Of a DNA stretch of 39,928 bases, positions 1 to 8,839 are shown in pieces. The notes under the pieces were generated by a model. That model saw nothing but the letters and a program-made list of their open reading frames with translations, did no database searches and was not told the origin of the DNA. The position numbers were made by a program, and so were the translations under genes. Source of the DNA: Paludibacteraceae bacterium. GTDB lineage: Bacteria; Bacteroidota; Bacteroidia; Bacteroidales; Paludibacteraceae. The number at the start of each line of letters is the position of its first letter. Position 1 is the stretch's first letter. The stretch covers positions 1 through 39,928 of the forward strand of contig JAFVZF010000125.1 in the NCBI GenBank assembly GCA_017508305.1, read 5' to 3'.

Positions 1-908
1 GTCAAAGCGAAAAACGTCGCAGTTTGGATTTTGCGCTTTGGAAAAAAGCACAACCTGAACACATCATGCGTTGGCCCTCGCCATGGAGCGATGGTTTTCC
101 CGGTTGGCACATGGAATGTTCTGCCATGGGTACCAAATATTTGGGCGAAGAATTTGACATTCATGGCGGTGGCATGGACTTGCTATTTCCACATCACGAA
201 TGTGAGATAGCCCAATCGACAGCCGCATTAGGAAAAGAAACCGTGCACTATTGGATGCACAACAACATGATTACCATCAATGGCCAAAAAATGGGCAAGT
301 CGTTGGGCAATTTCATTACACTTGATGAACTATTCAATGGTACGCATCCTTTGTTGGAACAAGCCTACTCGCCTATGACCATTCGTTTCTTTATCTTGCA
401 AGCCCACTACCGCAGTACTGTCGATTTTAGCAACGAAGCACTACAAGCCTCCGAAAAAGGTTTACAACGTCTTATGGAGGCCTACGAACGTCTTAAAAAG
501 CTAACCCCTGCTGCCACATCGACCATAGAAACTGCCGGGTTACGCAATCGCATGGAAGAAGCCATGAACGACGACCTCAACTCGCCCATTGCCATTGCCC
601 ACCTATTTGAAGCCTGCAAGGCCATCAATCAAGTGCACGATGGCAAAGCTACTCTGAGTCAAACAGACTTAACCGAACTGAAAGATACCTTTAAAATCTT
701 TATCGAAGACATCTTTGGTTTGCAAAACGAGAGCACCAACAACGGTGGTAACGAGGCCTACAAAAAAGCCATCGACTTACTGCTCAACATGCGATTAGAA
801 GCCAAACGCAATAAAGATTGGGCAACATCCGATAAAATTCGCAATGAATTAACCGCACTTGGTTTCAGCATCAAAGATACCAAGGATGGTTTTGAATGGA
901 GTTTATAA
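1..908 (+). CDS. cysS: Cysteinyl-tRNA synthetase, 3' part (5' end outside window)
   Basis: Charges tRNA-Cys with cysteine in the cytoplasm. The reading frame is open from base 3 and runs off the left edge, so only about the last 300 residues are present. The N-terminal HIGH motif and first zinc cysteine lie outside. Visible landmarks are LDFALWKK, the GWHMECSAM segment and HHECEIAQ, which carry the remaining zinc ligands (Cys, His and Glu) of this class I synthetase. The second signature appears as KMGKS, a variant of KMSKS. The DALR-type helical anticodon-binding region follows, and the end (around [15 protein letters not shown]) matches the usual C-terminus of the family. A strong intrinsic terminator follows immediately, so this gene ends its transcription unit. 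Identity is secure; only the truncation limits the call. Confidence 0.96.
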   Translation, partial: QSEKRRSLDFALWKKAQPEHIMRWPSPWSDGFPGWHMECSAMGTKYLGEEFDIHGGGMDLLFPHHECEIAQSTAALGKETVHYWMHNNMITINGQKMGKSLGNFITLDELFNGTHPLLEQAYSPMTIRFFILQAHYRSTVDFSNEALQASEKGLQRLMEAYERLKKLTPAATSTIETAGLRNRMEEAMNDDLNSPIAIAHLFEACKAINQVHDGKATLSQTDLTELKDTFKIFIEDIFGLQNESTNNGGNEAYKKAIDLLLNMRLEAKRNKDWATSDKIRNELTALGFSIKDTKDGFEWSL

Positions 909-911
909 CAC

Positions 912-948
912 TATAGGCTGAATCGTACTATTCAGCCTATATTTTTTT
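912..948 (+). terminator. Intrinsic terminator after cysS
   Basis: An 11-bp perfect stem (ATAGGCTGAAT at 913-923 with ATTCAGCCTAT at 930-940) closes a 6-base loop and is followed by a run of seven T. It starts four bases after the cysS stop codon and separates cysS from the efflux operon. Confidence 0.93.
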
Positions 949-1026
949 GCGAAAAAATTAACTTCTTTTTTTTTACTTTTATCGCTCAACTGCGTCTAAG
1001 TGTACAAATCATTTTATCCAATCGTT

Positions 1027-2346
1027 ATGAGACAACGCATTCTTTCTGTAGCACTGCTTACCATAACCTGTATCCACGTCACCCTTGCGCAGGATTGGAC
1101 CCTACAACAATGCCTTGATTACGCCAAAGAAAACAGCATCAGCGTACTTAAAGCCATACACAGCTACGAATCAGCCCAACAAGATGTCATTGCCGCCAAG
1201 GGTGCATTTGCCCCTACTATTTCGGCATCGAGCAACCAAAATTTTAACTACTCGGGTATGACTACCGGCAACGGAAAAGCATCCTATGGTGCCAAATACG
1301 GCATTAACATGGGCATGACACTGTACAATGGCGGCAAATTATCCTATAACAAACAGCAACACGACATTTTGGTCGAAGTAAGAAATGCAGGTATCCTATC
1401 TACTCAAAAAGAAATAGAAATTTCCATTCTGCAAGCCTATTTACAAGTCTTATCTGCCAATGAAAATGTGAAGATCGCAGAAAGTATGCTTCAATTAAGC
1501 AAGCAAGAGTTGGAACGATCGCAAATTCTATTTGAAGCAGGCAAGATTACCAAAGCCGACTTGGCACAAGTAAAAGCACAATATAGCCAAAACAACTATA
1601 ATTTAACCTCAGGGCGCAATCATCTTCGTACAGTTATCATGGAGCTTAAACAGCTACTCGAATTGGATATTTCCACCTCATTTAACGTAAGTATTCCTAC
1701 GATTTCCGACGAAGAAATTTTGCAAACCTTGCCTGATATGATGGATATTTACAAGCAGGCTATGCTAACCATGCCACAAATCAAGGAGGCAGCACTAAAC
1801 CTTAAGGCTTCTGAGTATAGTATTAAAACAGCAAAATCGGGATACATTCCTTCTATTTCTCTTTCGGCAGGCATGTCCGGAGGGTACGAAACAGGCAAGC
1901 AAAACTCGCTTGGCGAACAATTTACCAGCAGTTTAGCACCAACAGCAGGTATCAGCATCAGTATTCCCATATACGACCAAAGCAAAACCAAAACCAATGT
2001 TGCTAAGGCAAAAATAGAGCATCAACAAACGGAGCTCAACTATCAACAGACAGAAAAACAAATTGCCAAATATGTAGAATCGCTTTACATCGATGCCCAA
2101 TCGGCACAAAGCAACTACTTAGCTGCCAGCGACAAATTAGCTTCCATTCAAGAAAGCTACCTACTGCTTTCCGAACAATTTAACGTAGGTATGAAAAATA
2201 CTGTCGAGTTACTATCCGGACAAAACGATTTATTGGCTGCTCAATTGCAATTGGCACAAAGCCGATACCAAGCCGTTATCAGCATTCAATTGCTCAATAT
2301 ACTTCAAGACAAAGAAATAAAAGTTGGTTCTGATTACAATGAATAA
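1027..2346 (+). CDS. TolC-family outer membrane efflux protein
   Basis: Outer-membrane channel of a tripartite efflux system. The product is 439 residues with a signal peptide (MRQRILSVALLTITCIHVTLAQ) and two TolC-type repeats rich in long amphipathic helices (for example around LQAYLQVLSANENVKIAESML and the matching second half). The sequence SGYIPSISLSAGMSG is typical of the strand-entering segment of the family. I chose ATG at 1027 because a GTG at 1000 would only add nine residues in front of the signal peptide. It is the first gene of a four-gene operon; the next gene starts at its stop codon. The substrate cannot be deduced from sequence. Confidence 0.9.
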   Translation: MRQRILSVALLTITCIHVTLAQDWTLQQCLDYAKENSISVLKAIHSYESAQQDVIAAKGAFAPTISASSNQNFNYSGMTTGNGKASYGAKYGINMGMTLYNGGKLSYNKQQHDILVEVRNAGILSTQKEIEISILQAYLQVLSANENVKIAESMLQLSKQELERSQILFEAGKITKADLAQVKAQYSQNNYNLTSGRNHLRTVIMELKQLLELDISTSFNVSIPTISDEEILQTLPDMMDIYKQAMLTMPQIKEAALNLKASEYSIKTAKSGYIPSISLSAGMSGGYETGKQNSLGEQFTSSLAPTAGISISIPIYDQSKTKTNVAKAKIEHQQTELNYQQTEKQIAKYVESLYIDAQSAQSNYLAASDKLASIQESYLLLSEQFNVGMKNTVELLSGQNDLLAAQLQLAQSRYQAVISIQLLNILQDKEIKVGSDYNE

Positions 2347-2350
2347 CACC

Positions 2351-3550
2351 ATGAAAATAAAGTATGTTCTATGCTTACTTCCACTATTAGGAAGTACCTG
2401 TTGCCAAAAACCCAAAGATACTGCCAATTTGTTTAAAACTACCGTTGTCGAAATCGGCGATATTATGAACACCGTCACATCGACAGGTACCGTAGAGCCG
2501 GTAAATAGCGTAGATGTCGGCACGCAAGTATCTGGCATTATCGATAAAATCTATGTAGATTACAACAGTATCGTCAAAGAGGGACAAATCATTGCCGAAC
2601 TGGACAAAACCACCTTAGAGGCAGATTTGCGTTCAAGCCAAGCCAATTTAGCATCGAGCAAGGCCGAATTGGTATACCAGCAAGCTAACTATAATCGCAT
2701 CAAATCATTGTACGACAGAAAAGTCATCAGTGATGTAGAAATGGAGCAAGCACAATACCAATACGACAAGGCAAAAGCCGCCTACGATAAAGTTCAAGCC
2801 GATATGAGTCGTGTGAAGAAAAACCTTGACTATGCCACTATTTATTCGCCTATCAGCGGAGTTGTTCTGTACAAAGCCGTAGAAGAGGGACAAACGGTAG
2901 CATCAAGTTTTAACACCCCCACTCTCTTTACCATTGCACAAGACTTGCGTCAAATGCGCGTCATTGCCAACATAGACGAAGCTGACATAGGCGCCGTAAA
3001 AGAAGGGCAATCCGTTACCTTTACGGTCGATGCCTATCCTAACGATATTTTTCATGGCACGGTAAGCCAAGTACGCCTCCAAGCTACGACCACCTCCAAT
3101 GTCGTTACTTACGAGGTTGTCATTGATGCTCCAAACAATGATTTAAAACTCAAACCGGGACTTACTGCCAACATCACCATCATCACAGAGTCTGCCAAAG
3201 ATGTAATGTTAGCACCAGTCAAAGCTTTTACCTTTAAACCAGCCTTACCGGAACCCACACACAATCCTACCACTAAATCGGATACAGATTCTATCGCCGT
3301 TAAACATCCTGCCCAAACATTGCCAGCCAATAGCAAGACAGTGTATATCAAGAACCAAAATGGCATACATCCGCAAGTGGTAGAAGTGGGCATGAGCAAT
3401 GGTATTAAGACTGAAATTAAAAGTGGCTTATGCGTAGGCGATACCCTTATTCTTGAGCAAATAGCCGATATTGATCTGCCACAGGGCGCTAATGGCAACG
3501 CAGGAAGTCCGTTTATGCCACAACCTCCCGGTCGTAACCGCAAAAGATAA
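2351..3550 (+). CDS. MacA/HlyD-type membrane fusion protein of efflux pump
   Basis: Periplasmic adaptor that links an inner-membrane ABC transporter to the TolC-like channel. The product is about 399 residues. It has a signal peptide (MKIKYVLCLLPLLGSTCC) whose Cys-Cys end may be a lipidation site, though the lipobox is not canonical. Then come a first lipoyl half (VDVGTQVSGIIDKIYVD), a coiled-coil hairpin rich in Ala, Lys, Gln and Glu (about residues 90-160), the second lipoyl half (YATIYSPISGVVL), and a beta-barrel domain (ANIDEADIGAVKEGQ). A Pro/Thr-rich linker near residues 300-325 precedes the membrane-proximal domain. ATG at 2351 is preferred; ATG at 2339 overlaps the upstream stop and is an alternative. 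It is translationally coupled to the TolC-like gene. Confidence 0.9.
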   Translation: MKIKYVLCLLPLLGSTCCQKPKDTANLFKTTVVEIGDIMNTVTSTGTVEPVNSVDVGTQVSGIIDKIYVDYNSIVKEGQIIAELDKTTLEADLRSSQANLASSKAELVYQQANYNRIKSLYDRKVISDVEMEQAQYQYDKAKAAYDKVQADMSRVKKNLDYATIYSPISGVVLYKAVEEGQTVASSFNTPTLFTIAQDLRQMRVIANIDEADIGAVKEGQSVTFTVDAYPNDIFHGTVSQVRLQATTTSNVVTYEVVIDAPNNDLKLKPGLTANITIITESAKDVMLAPVKAFTFKPALPEPTHNPTTKSDTDSIAVKHPAQTLPANSKTVYIKNQNGIHPQVVEVGMSNGIKTEIKSGLCVGDTLILEQIADIDLPQGANGNAGSPFMPQPPGRNRKR

Positions 3551-3554
3551 TCGT

Positions 3555-4301
3555 ATGGCAAACAAAAGTATTATTGACATCAATAATTTGACCCGAAACT
3601 TTCAGGTCGGGGACGAAACGGTACATGCCTTGCGGGGTGTTTCATTCTCCATACAAGAGGGCGAATTTGTCACCATCATGGGCACCAGCGGTTCGGGAAA
3701 ATCTACCTTGCTCAATATATTGGGATGCTTAGACACTCCCACGGGAGGGAATTACTTATTAGACGGCGAATCGGTGGGCAACATGAGCAAAGACCAACGT
3801 GCCGAATACCGCAACCGAAAAATTGGGTTTATTTTTCAATCCTACAACTTACTTTCTCGCACCACGGCTCTTGATAACGTAGCATTACCCTTGCTATACA
3901 ATGGATTTGTAAACAAAGCCCAACGGATAGAACGTGCCAAGCAGGCACTCATCGATGTAGGGTTAAGCAATCGTATGTACCACTTTTCCAACCAAATGTC
4001 GGGCGGACAACAGCAACGTGTTGCCATAGCCCGTGCGTTGGTAAATAACCCGGTCATCATTTTGGCAGACGAAGCCACCGGCAATTTGGACACACGGACA
4101 TCATTCGAAATTTTAAGTTTATTTCAGGATTTACACCAATCCGGTAAAACCATCATTTTTGTAACACATAATCCCGAATTATCGCAATACAGCAGTCGCA
4201 CCATTTTGCTTCGCGATGGAAAAATCATCAGCGATACCTACAACAGCCACCCCCTATCAGCGGCTGAAACATTGGCGAAACTACCTAATATAGATCTATA
4301 A
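3555..4301 (+). CDS. MacB-type ABC transporter ATP-binding protein
   Basis: Cytoplasmic ATPase that powers the efflux complex. The protein is 248 residues, with Walker [10 protein letters not shown] at 43-51, Q-loop FIFQSYNLL near 92-100, signature MSGGQ at 148-152, Walker [13 protein letters not shown] at 168-179 and an H-loop histidine in VTHNP. TGNLD after Walker B is characteristic of the LolD/MacB/FtsE group. ATG at 3555, five bases after the adaptor's stop, gives the standard family start ([12 protein letters not shown]). Unlike E. coli MacB, the ATPase and permease are separate polypeptides. Its stop overlaps the permease start as TAATG. Confidence 0.94.
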   Translation: MANKSIIDINNLTRNFQVGDETVHALRGVSFSIQEGEFVTIMGTSGSGKSTLLNILGCLDTPTGGNYLLDGESVGNMSKDQRAEYRNRKIGFIFQSYNLLSRTTALDNVALPLLYNGFVNKAQRIERAKQALIDVGLSNRMYHFSNQMSGGQQQRVAIARALVNNPVIILADEATGNLDTRTSFEILSLFQDLHQSGKTIIFVTHNPELSQYSSRTILLRDGKIISDTYNSHPLSAAETLAKLPNIDL

Positions 4302-5521
4302 TGAACTATTGGAATTTATTTTACATAGCGCTTCGTGCCATTTTAAGCAATAAGATGCGTACTTTTTTGACCATGTTAGGCATGATTATCGGCGTATCGT
4401 CGGTTATTACCATGTTAGCCATTGGGCAAGGCTCTAAACGCAGTATTCGCGAGCAAATATCGGAAATGGGATCTAACATGGTAATGATACACCCCAATCG
4501 TGGGCGCATGGGTGGGGTACGTATGAGCAGTGCCGATATGCAAGTTTTAAAAGCCAAAGATTTTGAAGATCTGCAAAAAGAATGCCCGCACATCAGCGCC
4601 ATTACACCGCAAGTAAGTAGCAGCGGACAACTGATTAACGGTATAAAAAATGCTCCAACGACCGTATATGGCGTAAACGAAGATTACCTAAACATTCGTC
4701 GATACAAGGTAGACAAGGGCAGCTTTTTCTCGGACGAGCATGTAAAAACATATGCCAAAGTAGCGGTGATCGGAACAACGGTCGTAAACAACCTATTTGA
4801 CGAAGAAACTGATCCCATTGGCAAAGTAATCCGCTTTAACAAAATACCGGTTACCATTGTCGGCGTATTGGAGTCGAAAGGCAGCAATAGCATGGGACAA
4901 GACCAAGACGACATTGTACTAATGCCTTACACCACCGTTCAGAAACGCATATTGGCGCAGACGCACTTTCAAAGCATCGTAGCATCTGCCACGAACGAGA
5001 AAGACACCGAATTGGCTGTAGAAGAAATTAGTGCTGTTTTAAGACGCAACCACCAAATAACAGGCGATAAAGAAGACGATTTCGATATTCGATCGCAAGA
5101 AGAATTAGTATCTACACTTACTTCTACCACCGATATGATGACGGTACTATTGGCATGTATTGCTGGCATCTCACTATTGGTAGGCGGCATTGGTATTATG
5201 AACATCATGTTCGTTTCGGTTACCGAGCGTACCAAAGAGATTGGCTTGCGCATGTCTATTGGCGCAAAAGAAAAACATATTATGCTTCAATTTCTTATCG
5301 AAGCCATCATGATCAGTATATCGGGAGGCCTTATTGGTGTACTATTTGGTCTATTGGCTTCGTATTTGGTAAACTTTTTGGCAGGATGGCCCGTCTATAT
5401 ACAAGGATGGTCTGTGCTACTTTCGTTTGCCGTATGCACCACTGCCGGCATCTTTTTTGGTTGGTATCCGGCCCGCAAAGCAGCTCGTCTCGATCCTATT
5501 GAAGCTATTCGGTACGAATAA
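4301..5521 (+). CDS. MacB/FtsX-family ABC transporter permease
   Basis: Inner-membrane subunit of the efflux system. The protein is 406 residues with the MacB-PCD plus FtsX architecture. There is one N-terminal helix with the family start motif (NKMRTFLTMLGMIIGVSSVI), a large periplasmic domain from about 45 to 270, and three C-terminal transmembrane segments, the first followed by the conserved VTERTKEIGLRMSIGA. The end, GWYPARKAARLDPIEAIRYE, is the typical family C-terminus. It starts inside the ATPase stop codon (TAATG) and is the last gene of the operon; a new promoter lies directly after it. Members of this group export macrolides, peptides or lipoproteins, and the sequence does not decide which. 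Confidence 0.93.
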   Translation: MNYWNLFYIALRAILSNKMRTFLTMLGMIIGVSSVITMLAIGQGSKRSIREQISEMGSNMVMIHPNRGRMGGVRMSSADMQVLKAKDFEDLQKECPHISAITPQVSSSGQLINGIKNAPTTVYGVNEDYLNIRRYKVDKGSFFSDEHVKTYAKVAVIGTTVVNNLFDEETDPIGKVIRFNKIPVTIVGVLESKGSNSMGQDQDDIVLMPYTTVQKRILAQTHFQSIVASATNEKDTELAVEEISAVLRRNHQITGDKEDDFDIRSQEELVSTLTSTTDMMTVLLACIAGISLLVGGIGIMNIMFVSVTERTKEIGLRMSIGAKEKHIMLQFLIEAIMISISGGLIGVLFGLLASYLVNFLAGWPVYIQGWSVLLSFAVCTTAGIFFGWYPARKAARLDPIEAIRYE

Positions 5522-5523
5522 TG

Positions 5524-5554
5524 CTTGCAGCGATAATTTTATTTTGTATTTTTG
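5524..5554 (+). promoter_or_regulatory. Bacteroidota-type promoter for SPOR/YciO-like genes
   Basis: CTTG at 5524-5527, 19 bases, then TATTTTTG at 5547-5554 fits the TTTG-N19-TAnnTTTG promoter consensus of the phylum. The -7 element sits only four bases before the ATG at 5559, so the transcript would have almost no leader. Confidence 0.75.
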
Positions 5555-5558
5555 CATC

Positions 5559-6044
5559 ATGAATATCAAACACGTTATTTTAACAGGTATTACCTTGTTA
5601 TTTACAGCTTTTGCATGGGCACAGCAAGGCACTGTAACCGTTTACCAAGACGACAGATTAGGTACACTCTTGTACCAAGAAAAAAACAATACTGCCCAAA
5701 CACCTAAAGAAGCCATTGTTGCCAATGGTTATCGCGTTCAGGTGTATTCGAGCAACGCAGCACGAAAAGCAAAAGAAGCTGCATTAGAATGGAAGAAAAC
5801 CATAGAGGAAGCTTTTCCGCAGCTTCGGGCCTATGTTCAGTATCAAGCTCCCTTTTGGAAAGTAAGGGTGGGCGATTTTACACATTATGCGGCTGCTGTT
5901 TTGTGCAGCAAGCAACTTCAACAAGCCTATCCCGATAAAGCAGGAGAAATCATCATCGTAAAAGAAAAGCAGGTAAAGCCGCTTTATTTCGAGGAACAAA
6001 TAACTCCTACAACTACCGATTCGTTACGTATTGCCACTAAATAA
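5559..6044 (+). CDS. SPOR-domain exported protein
   Basis: The product is 161 residues with a signal peptide (MNIKHVILTGITLLFTAFAWAQ). It has one SPOR domain from about residue 57 to 135, with the typical first strand GYRVQVYSSN and last part FWKVRVGDFTHYAAA. SPOR domains bind denuded glycan strands of peptidoglycan, so the protein is probably periplasmic and wall-associated. The start at 5559 is preferred over upstream in-frame starts because only it gives a signal peptide and it lies just behind a consensus promoter. The YciO-like gene follows six bases later, so the two are probably cotranscribed. The exact role is unknown. Confidence 0.85.
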   Translation: MNIKHVILTGITLLFTAFAWAQQGTVTVYQDDRLGTLLYQEKNNTAQTPKEAIVANGYRVQVYSSNAARKAKEAALEWKKTIEEAFPQLRAYVQYQAPFWKVRVGDFTHYAAAVLCSKQLQQAYPDKAGEIIIVKEKQVKPLYFEEQITPTTTDSLRIATK

Positions 6045-6050
6045 ACTACC

Positions 6051-6659
6051 ATGCTTTTAAAAATATACGAAGACAATCCCAATCCGCGAGAAATCAATGA
6101 GGCAGTGCGCATCCTAAAAAACGGAGGTATTATCATCTATCCTACCGATACTTTATATGCGTTGGGGTGCGACATTACCAATGCCAAAGCAGTGGAACGT
6201 ATTTGTGCCATTAAAAACATCGACCCGCACAAAATGCCTTTGTCCTTTGTATGTAGCAATATCAGCCATGTAAGCAACTACTCTTACATTAACAATTCAC
6301 TCTTTAAACAATTAAAATCGTGTCTTCCCGGTCCTTTTACCTTTTTACTAAACGGCAATAGCAATCTGCCCAAACTATTTAAGAAGAAAAATGTGGTGGG
6401 AATTCGTATTCCTAACAATAAGATTGCACTTGCCTTGGTAGAAGCTTTGGGCAATCCCATTCTATCCTCGTCTGTACTAATCAATGAGGATGAACCCGAA
6501 TACAGTACCAACCCAGAACTCATGGAAGAATGGTACGGCGCTCGCATCGATTGTGTTATCGATGGCGGTGAGGGTCAATTAGAACCTTCTACCATTATCG
6601 ACTGCACAGAAGACGAACCCATCGTCAAAAGAAAAGGGAAAGGCATCTGGCTTCCATAA
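6051..6659 (+). CDS. YrdC/YciO-like protein (Sua5 family paralogue)
   Basis: Member of the Sua5/YciO/YrdC family, whose best-known activity is making threonylcarbamoyl-adenylate for the tRNA t6A modification. The protein is 202 residues, with the N-terminal GGIIIYPTDTLYALGCD motif and the central PGPFTFLL motif that binds substrates. The STSAN motif of true Sua5/TsaC enzymes is replaced by SSSVLIN, as in the YciO branch. A second family member at 14425-14985 keeps STSAN, so that one is the better t6A enzyme and this one may have another role. It shares a promoter with the SPOR gene, and its stop codon lies in a palindrome shared with the convergent gene. Confidence 0.87.
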   Translation: MLLKIYEDNPNPREINEAVRILKNGGIIIYPTDTLYALGCDITNAKAVERICAIKNIDPHKMPLSFVCSNISHVSNYSYINNSLFKQLKSCLPGPFTFLLNGNSNLPKLFKKKNVVGIRIPNNKIALALVEALGNPILSSSVLINEDEPEYSTNPELMEEWYGARIDCVIDGGEGQLEPSTIIDCTEDEPIVKRKGKGIWLP

Positions 6660-6670
6660 TTTTATGGAAG
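6651..6670. repeat. Palindrome spanning two convergent stop codons
   Basis: CTTCCATAA at 6651-6659 and its reverse complement TTATGGAAG at 6662-6670 are separated by TT. Both genes end in the codons Leu-Pro-stop within the arms. It could form a hairpin in either transcript but has no clear T-run, so a bidirectional terminator role is only possible. Confidence 0.6.
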
Positions 6671-8218
6671 TGCTATGGGCATGTACGTGCCTTGAGAGGC
6701 ATTAGGTAGGCTTACACCTAACCACTTAGCCAGTGTCGGCGCAAAATCGGTGGCTTCTATGGTCTGTTTTATCGTTGTTGCCGGTATTTTCCATCCCCAC
6801 AAATACAACTTACCAACTCCATTGTAATGAGCCACAAAGCCAGTAGGTTTTTCGTTTTTATCTACCTCGTACCAACCCGGCAATAAACTAAAGAGCAAAT
6901 CGCCCGAACTATTCGCATGAAAAGCATAACGCAAGCGCTGTGCGCCAACAAATGCGGCATTGAGTTGATACGATGTGCTTACATTCATCACTCCGGGGAT
7001 GGTCGAAAAGAAATCAACCGCCGTTTGTTGTACTTGTCGTAAATCTTTGTTTTGTTCGTTGATCAGTTGACGATTTAAGTAAACATTACCGTTCCAAGAA
7101 CCCTGCACCCAATTGTAGCTGCCATAATGGGCCATCAAGTAGGAATTAAGCAGTGCCATGTATCGATAGGTACAGAACGATTTTGAGGGGATGCGCTCGT
7201 TATAAGGTTTGGTGAGTGGCATTTTTCGTGTATTTGTCAAGAATACCAGCACCTCATTTTTCCCAAATCGTTTATCCAAAAAATCAAGCAAAACCGCCAA
7301 TTGCTTGTCCAAGCGCAAATAGGCATCTTCCAACTCTAAGGTCAGCAATCCTGCCGACTGATTATACAAGGGCTGTAGCGAAAATTGCAAGAGTAACAAA
7401 TCGGTTTGCAAATCCTTACCCATGGCATAGCTTTGAAAGGTTTCCATGGCTAAATCTGCTACCATCTCATTGGCAAAAGGAGTAGTGGCAAATTGTTCGT
7501 ATTTTGAAGAACCGTAACAAAACTTATCCAAGTCGTACATAAAAGACTTGCTTTTTGCTTTGGCTGCCGCATAATACAAGGCGCTCAGATGCAAAGGTTC
7601 CCAACGCTTATGCAAGTAATCATCGGCCGTTTTTCCTGCCCATGAGGGCAAAGCTGTGTCGTAGTAAGAAGAGGTTGTCCATCTGCCCGTTTGCTTGTCT
7701 AACCATAGTGCCAACCCCGAATGCCCTACTTGCAACACCGCAGCTGTTGGATCTATGGCAATCGAAACAATCTGTGCCCTGCCCTGACTATCTTCATTGA
7801 GTTCGTCGGCAAAGGTCGTGGCTTGTAATCGATGAGCAGAATGTGGCACTTCCAAACCAAAAGAGTGCACCTTAGTATCTTGCGTTATCGTTATCGATTT
7901 TGCATGCTTTCTATCAAAATAGGTATCTCCTGCGATACCATGCAAGTAGGGCAATGTTCCTGTATACAAGGTAGCCAAATCCGTTGCCTGACCTGCGTAT
8001 TGGTAACCATAATCAAACGATTCGCAATGGGTTCCTTCTGCCGTCAATCGTTTAAATCCACCATCAGACAACTCGTGCCAAAACAATGACAAATAGTCGG
8101 TATTCAGTCCATCTACGTTTATACCCACCACTAACTTAGGCGATGAAAGGGAAGACTGCCCCCACATCCAACCTACCAAGCAACACCATACAACCGTTAA
8201 TACTTTTACTCTTCTCAT
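6662..8218 (-). CDS. Secreted PafA-like alkaline-phosphatase-fold protein, probable pseudoenzyme
   Basis: The product is 518 residues with a signal peptide (MRRVKVLTVVWCCLVGWMWG). The framework of Bacteroidota PafA-type phosphatases is clear: SPKLVVGINVDGLNTDYL, GGFKRLTAEGTHCE, LYTGTLPYLHGIAGD, LEDAYLRLDKQLAVLLDFLD and the SLLPGWYEVD segment. Of the catalytic set only the first aspartate (D36) remains. By my alignment with remembered family motifs, the nucleophile threonine is Q77, the following Asn is D98, the metal ligands of the DxxxH motif are P283 and Q287, the Asp-His pair is T330-R331, and the last histidine is gone. Metal-dependent phosphatase activity is therefore unlikely. ATG at 8218 is chosen because it gives the signal peptide; an upstream ATG would overlap the PnuT gene. 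It follows PnuT by 26 bases but also has a possible promoter of its own. Function is unknown. Confidence 0.82.
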   Translation of the reverse strand: MRRVKVLTVVWCCLVGWMWGQSSLSSPKLVVGINVDGLNTDYLSLFWHELSDGGFKRLTAEGTHCESFDYGYQYAGQATDLATLYTGTLPYLHGIAGDTYFDRKHAKSITITQDTKVHSFGLEVPHSAHRLQATTFADELNEDSQGRAQIVSIAIDPTAAVLQVGHSGLALWLDKQTGRWTTSSYYDTALPSWAGKTADDYLHKRWEPLHLSALYYAAAKAKSKSFMYDLDKFCYGSSKYEQFATTPFANEMVADLAMETFQSYAMGKDLQTDLLLLQFSLQPLYNQSAGLLTLELEDAYLRLDKQLAVLLDFLDKRFGKNEVLVFLTNTRKMPLTKPYNERIPSKSFCTYRYMALLNSYLMAHYGSYNWVQGSWNGNVYLNRQLINEQNKDLRQVQQTAVDFFSTIPGVMNVSTSYQLNAAFVGAQRLRYAFHANSSGDLLFSLLPGWYEVDKNEKPTGFVAHYNGVGKLYLWGWKIPATTIKQTIEATDFAPTLAKWLGVSLPNASQGTYMPIALP

Positions 8219-8222
8219 GGTG

Positions 8223-8230
8223 CAAAAATA
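8223..8230 (-). promoter_or_regulatory. Possible -7 element before the PafA-like gene
   Basis: TATTTTTG on the minus strand, four bases before the ATG, matches TAnnTTTG and repeats the arrangement seen upstream of 5559. No convincing TTTG is present 19-21 bases upstream, so this is tentative. If real, the gene can be expressed apart from the thiamine riboswitch. Confidence 0.45.
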
Positions 8231-8244
8231 CACTTTTTTTGGCA

Positions 8245-8814
8245 CTATTGCACTGCCATCATGCGTTTCCACCTTAAATAACCTGCCACAGCCAATGCGC
8301 AATATATCGCATATAGTCCTGCGGTAATAGGAATACCCTTATAAAGATACAACCCCACGGTTACCGCATCTACCACCAACCAAACCAACCATTGTTCAAT
8401 GTACTTGCGAGAGAGCATCCACATCGCCACCACACTCAGAGCCGTGGTAAAGCTATCAAGAAAAGGCACTTTACTATCGGTACAATAGTACAAGAAACAA
8501 AACAAGGCAATATGCAACAAAATGTATACCACCACTAAACGAGCGCCTACCAACACAGGCGTTTGGGAAATGGGCAATGGTTGACCGGAAGGCCTTTTGT
8601 TTTTCCATACAATCCAACCATACAATCCTGCCAACACATAATAGGCATTCATCATGGCATCTGCATACAATCCTTTTGAAAAATAGAGCATACCATGCAC
8701 CAATGGCATAATTAACCCTATCAGCCACAACCAGATACTGGCTTTGTATTCTAAGTACAGATACAACAAACCCAACGTTGTTCCAATTACCTGTAAAAAA
8801 AGTGCCCAATCCAT
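8245..8814 (-). CDS. pnuT: PnuC-family transporter, probably thiamine (PnuT)
   Basis: Inner-membrane facilitator for a vitamin. The protein is 189 residues with about seven transmembrane segments and the PnuC-family pattern of tryptophans, for example YLEYKASIWLWLIGLI near the start and WLVWLVVDAVTVGLYLYKG in the second half. PnuC proteins carry nicotinamide riboside, riboflavin or thiamine. Thiamine is inferred here because the gene lies 25 bases downstream of a TonB receptor led by a TPP riboswitch, the known omr-pnuT arrangement of Bacteroidota. Import would rely on phosphorylation of thiamine inside the cell, but no thiamine pyrophosphokinase gene follows in this window. Confidence 0.86.
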   Translation of the reverse strand: MDWALFLQVIGTTLGLLYLYLEYKASIWLWLIGLIMPLVHGMLYFSKGLYADAMMNAYYVLAGLYGWIVWKNKRPSGQPLPISQTPVLVGARLVVVYILLHIALFCFLYYCTDSKVPFLDSFTTALSVVAMWMLSRKYIEQWLVWLVVDAVTVGLYLYKGIPITAGLYAIYCALAVAGYLRWKRMMAVQ

Positions 8815-8839
8815 ATACTTGAATGTTTAATGTTTCATG

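Noticed and set aside
974-981. TACTTTTA as a promoter -7 box for the efflux operon
   Set aside because: It has A in place of the final G and the nearest upstream TTTG is 24 bases away, outside the 19-21 range, so it was not listed.
8474-8809. A 111-codon open frame on the same strand as pnuT in another frame
   Set aside because: It lies fully inside the PnuC-family gene and has no family resemblance; the pnuT frame explains the sequence.
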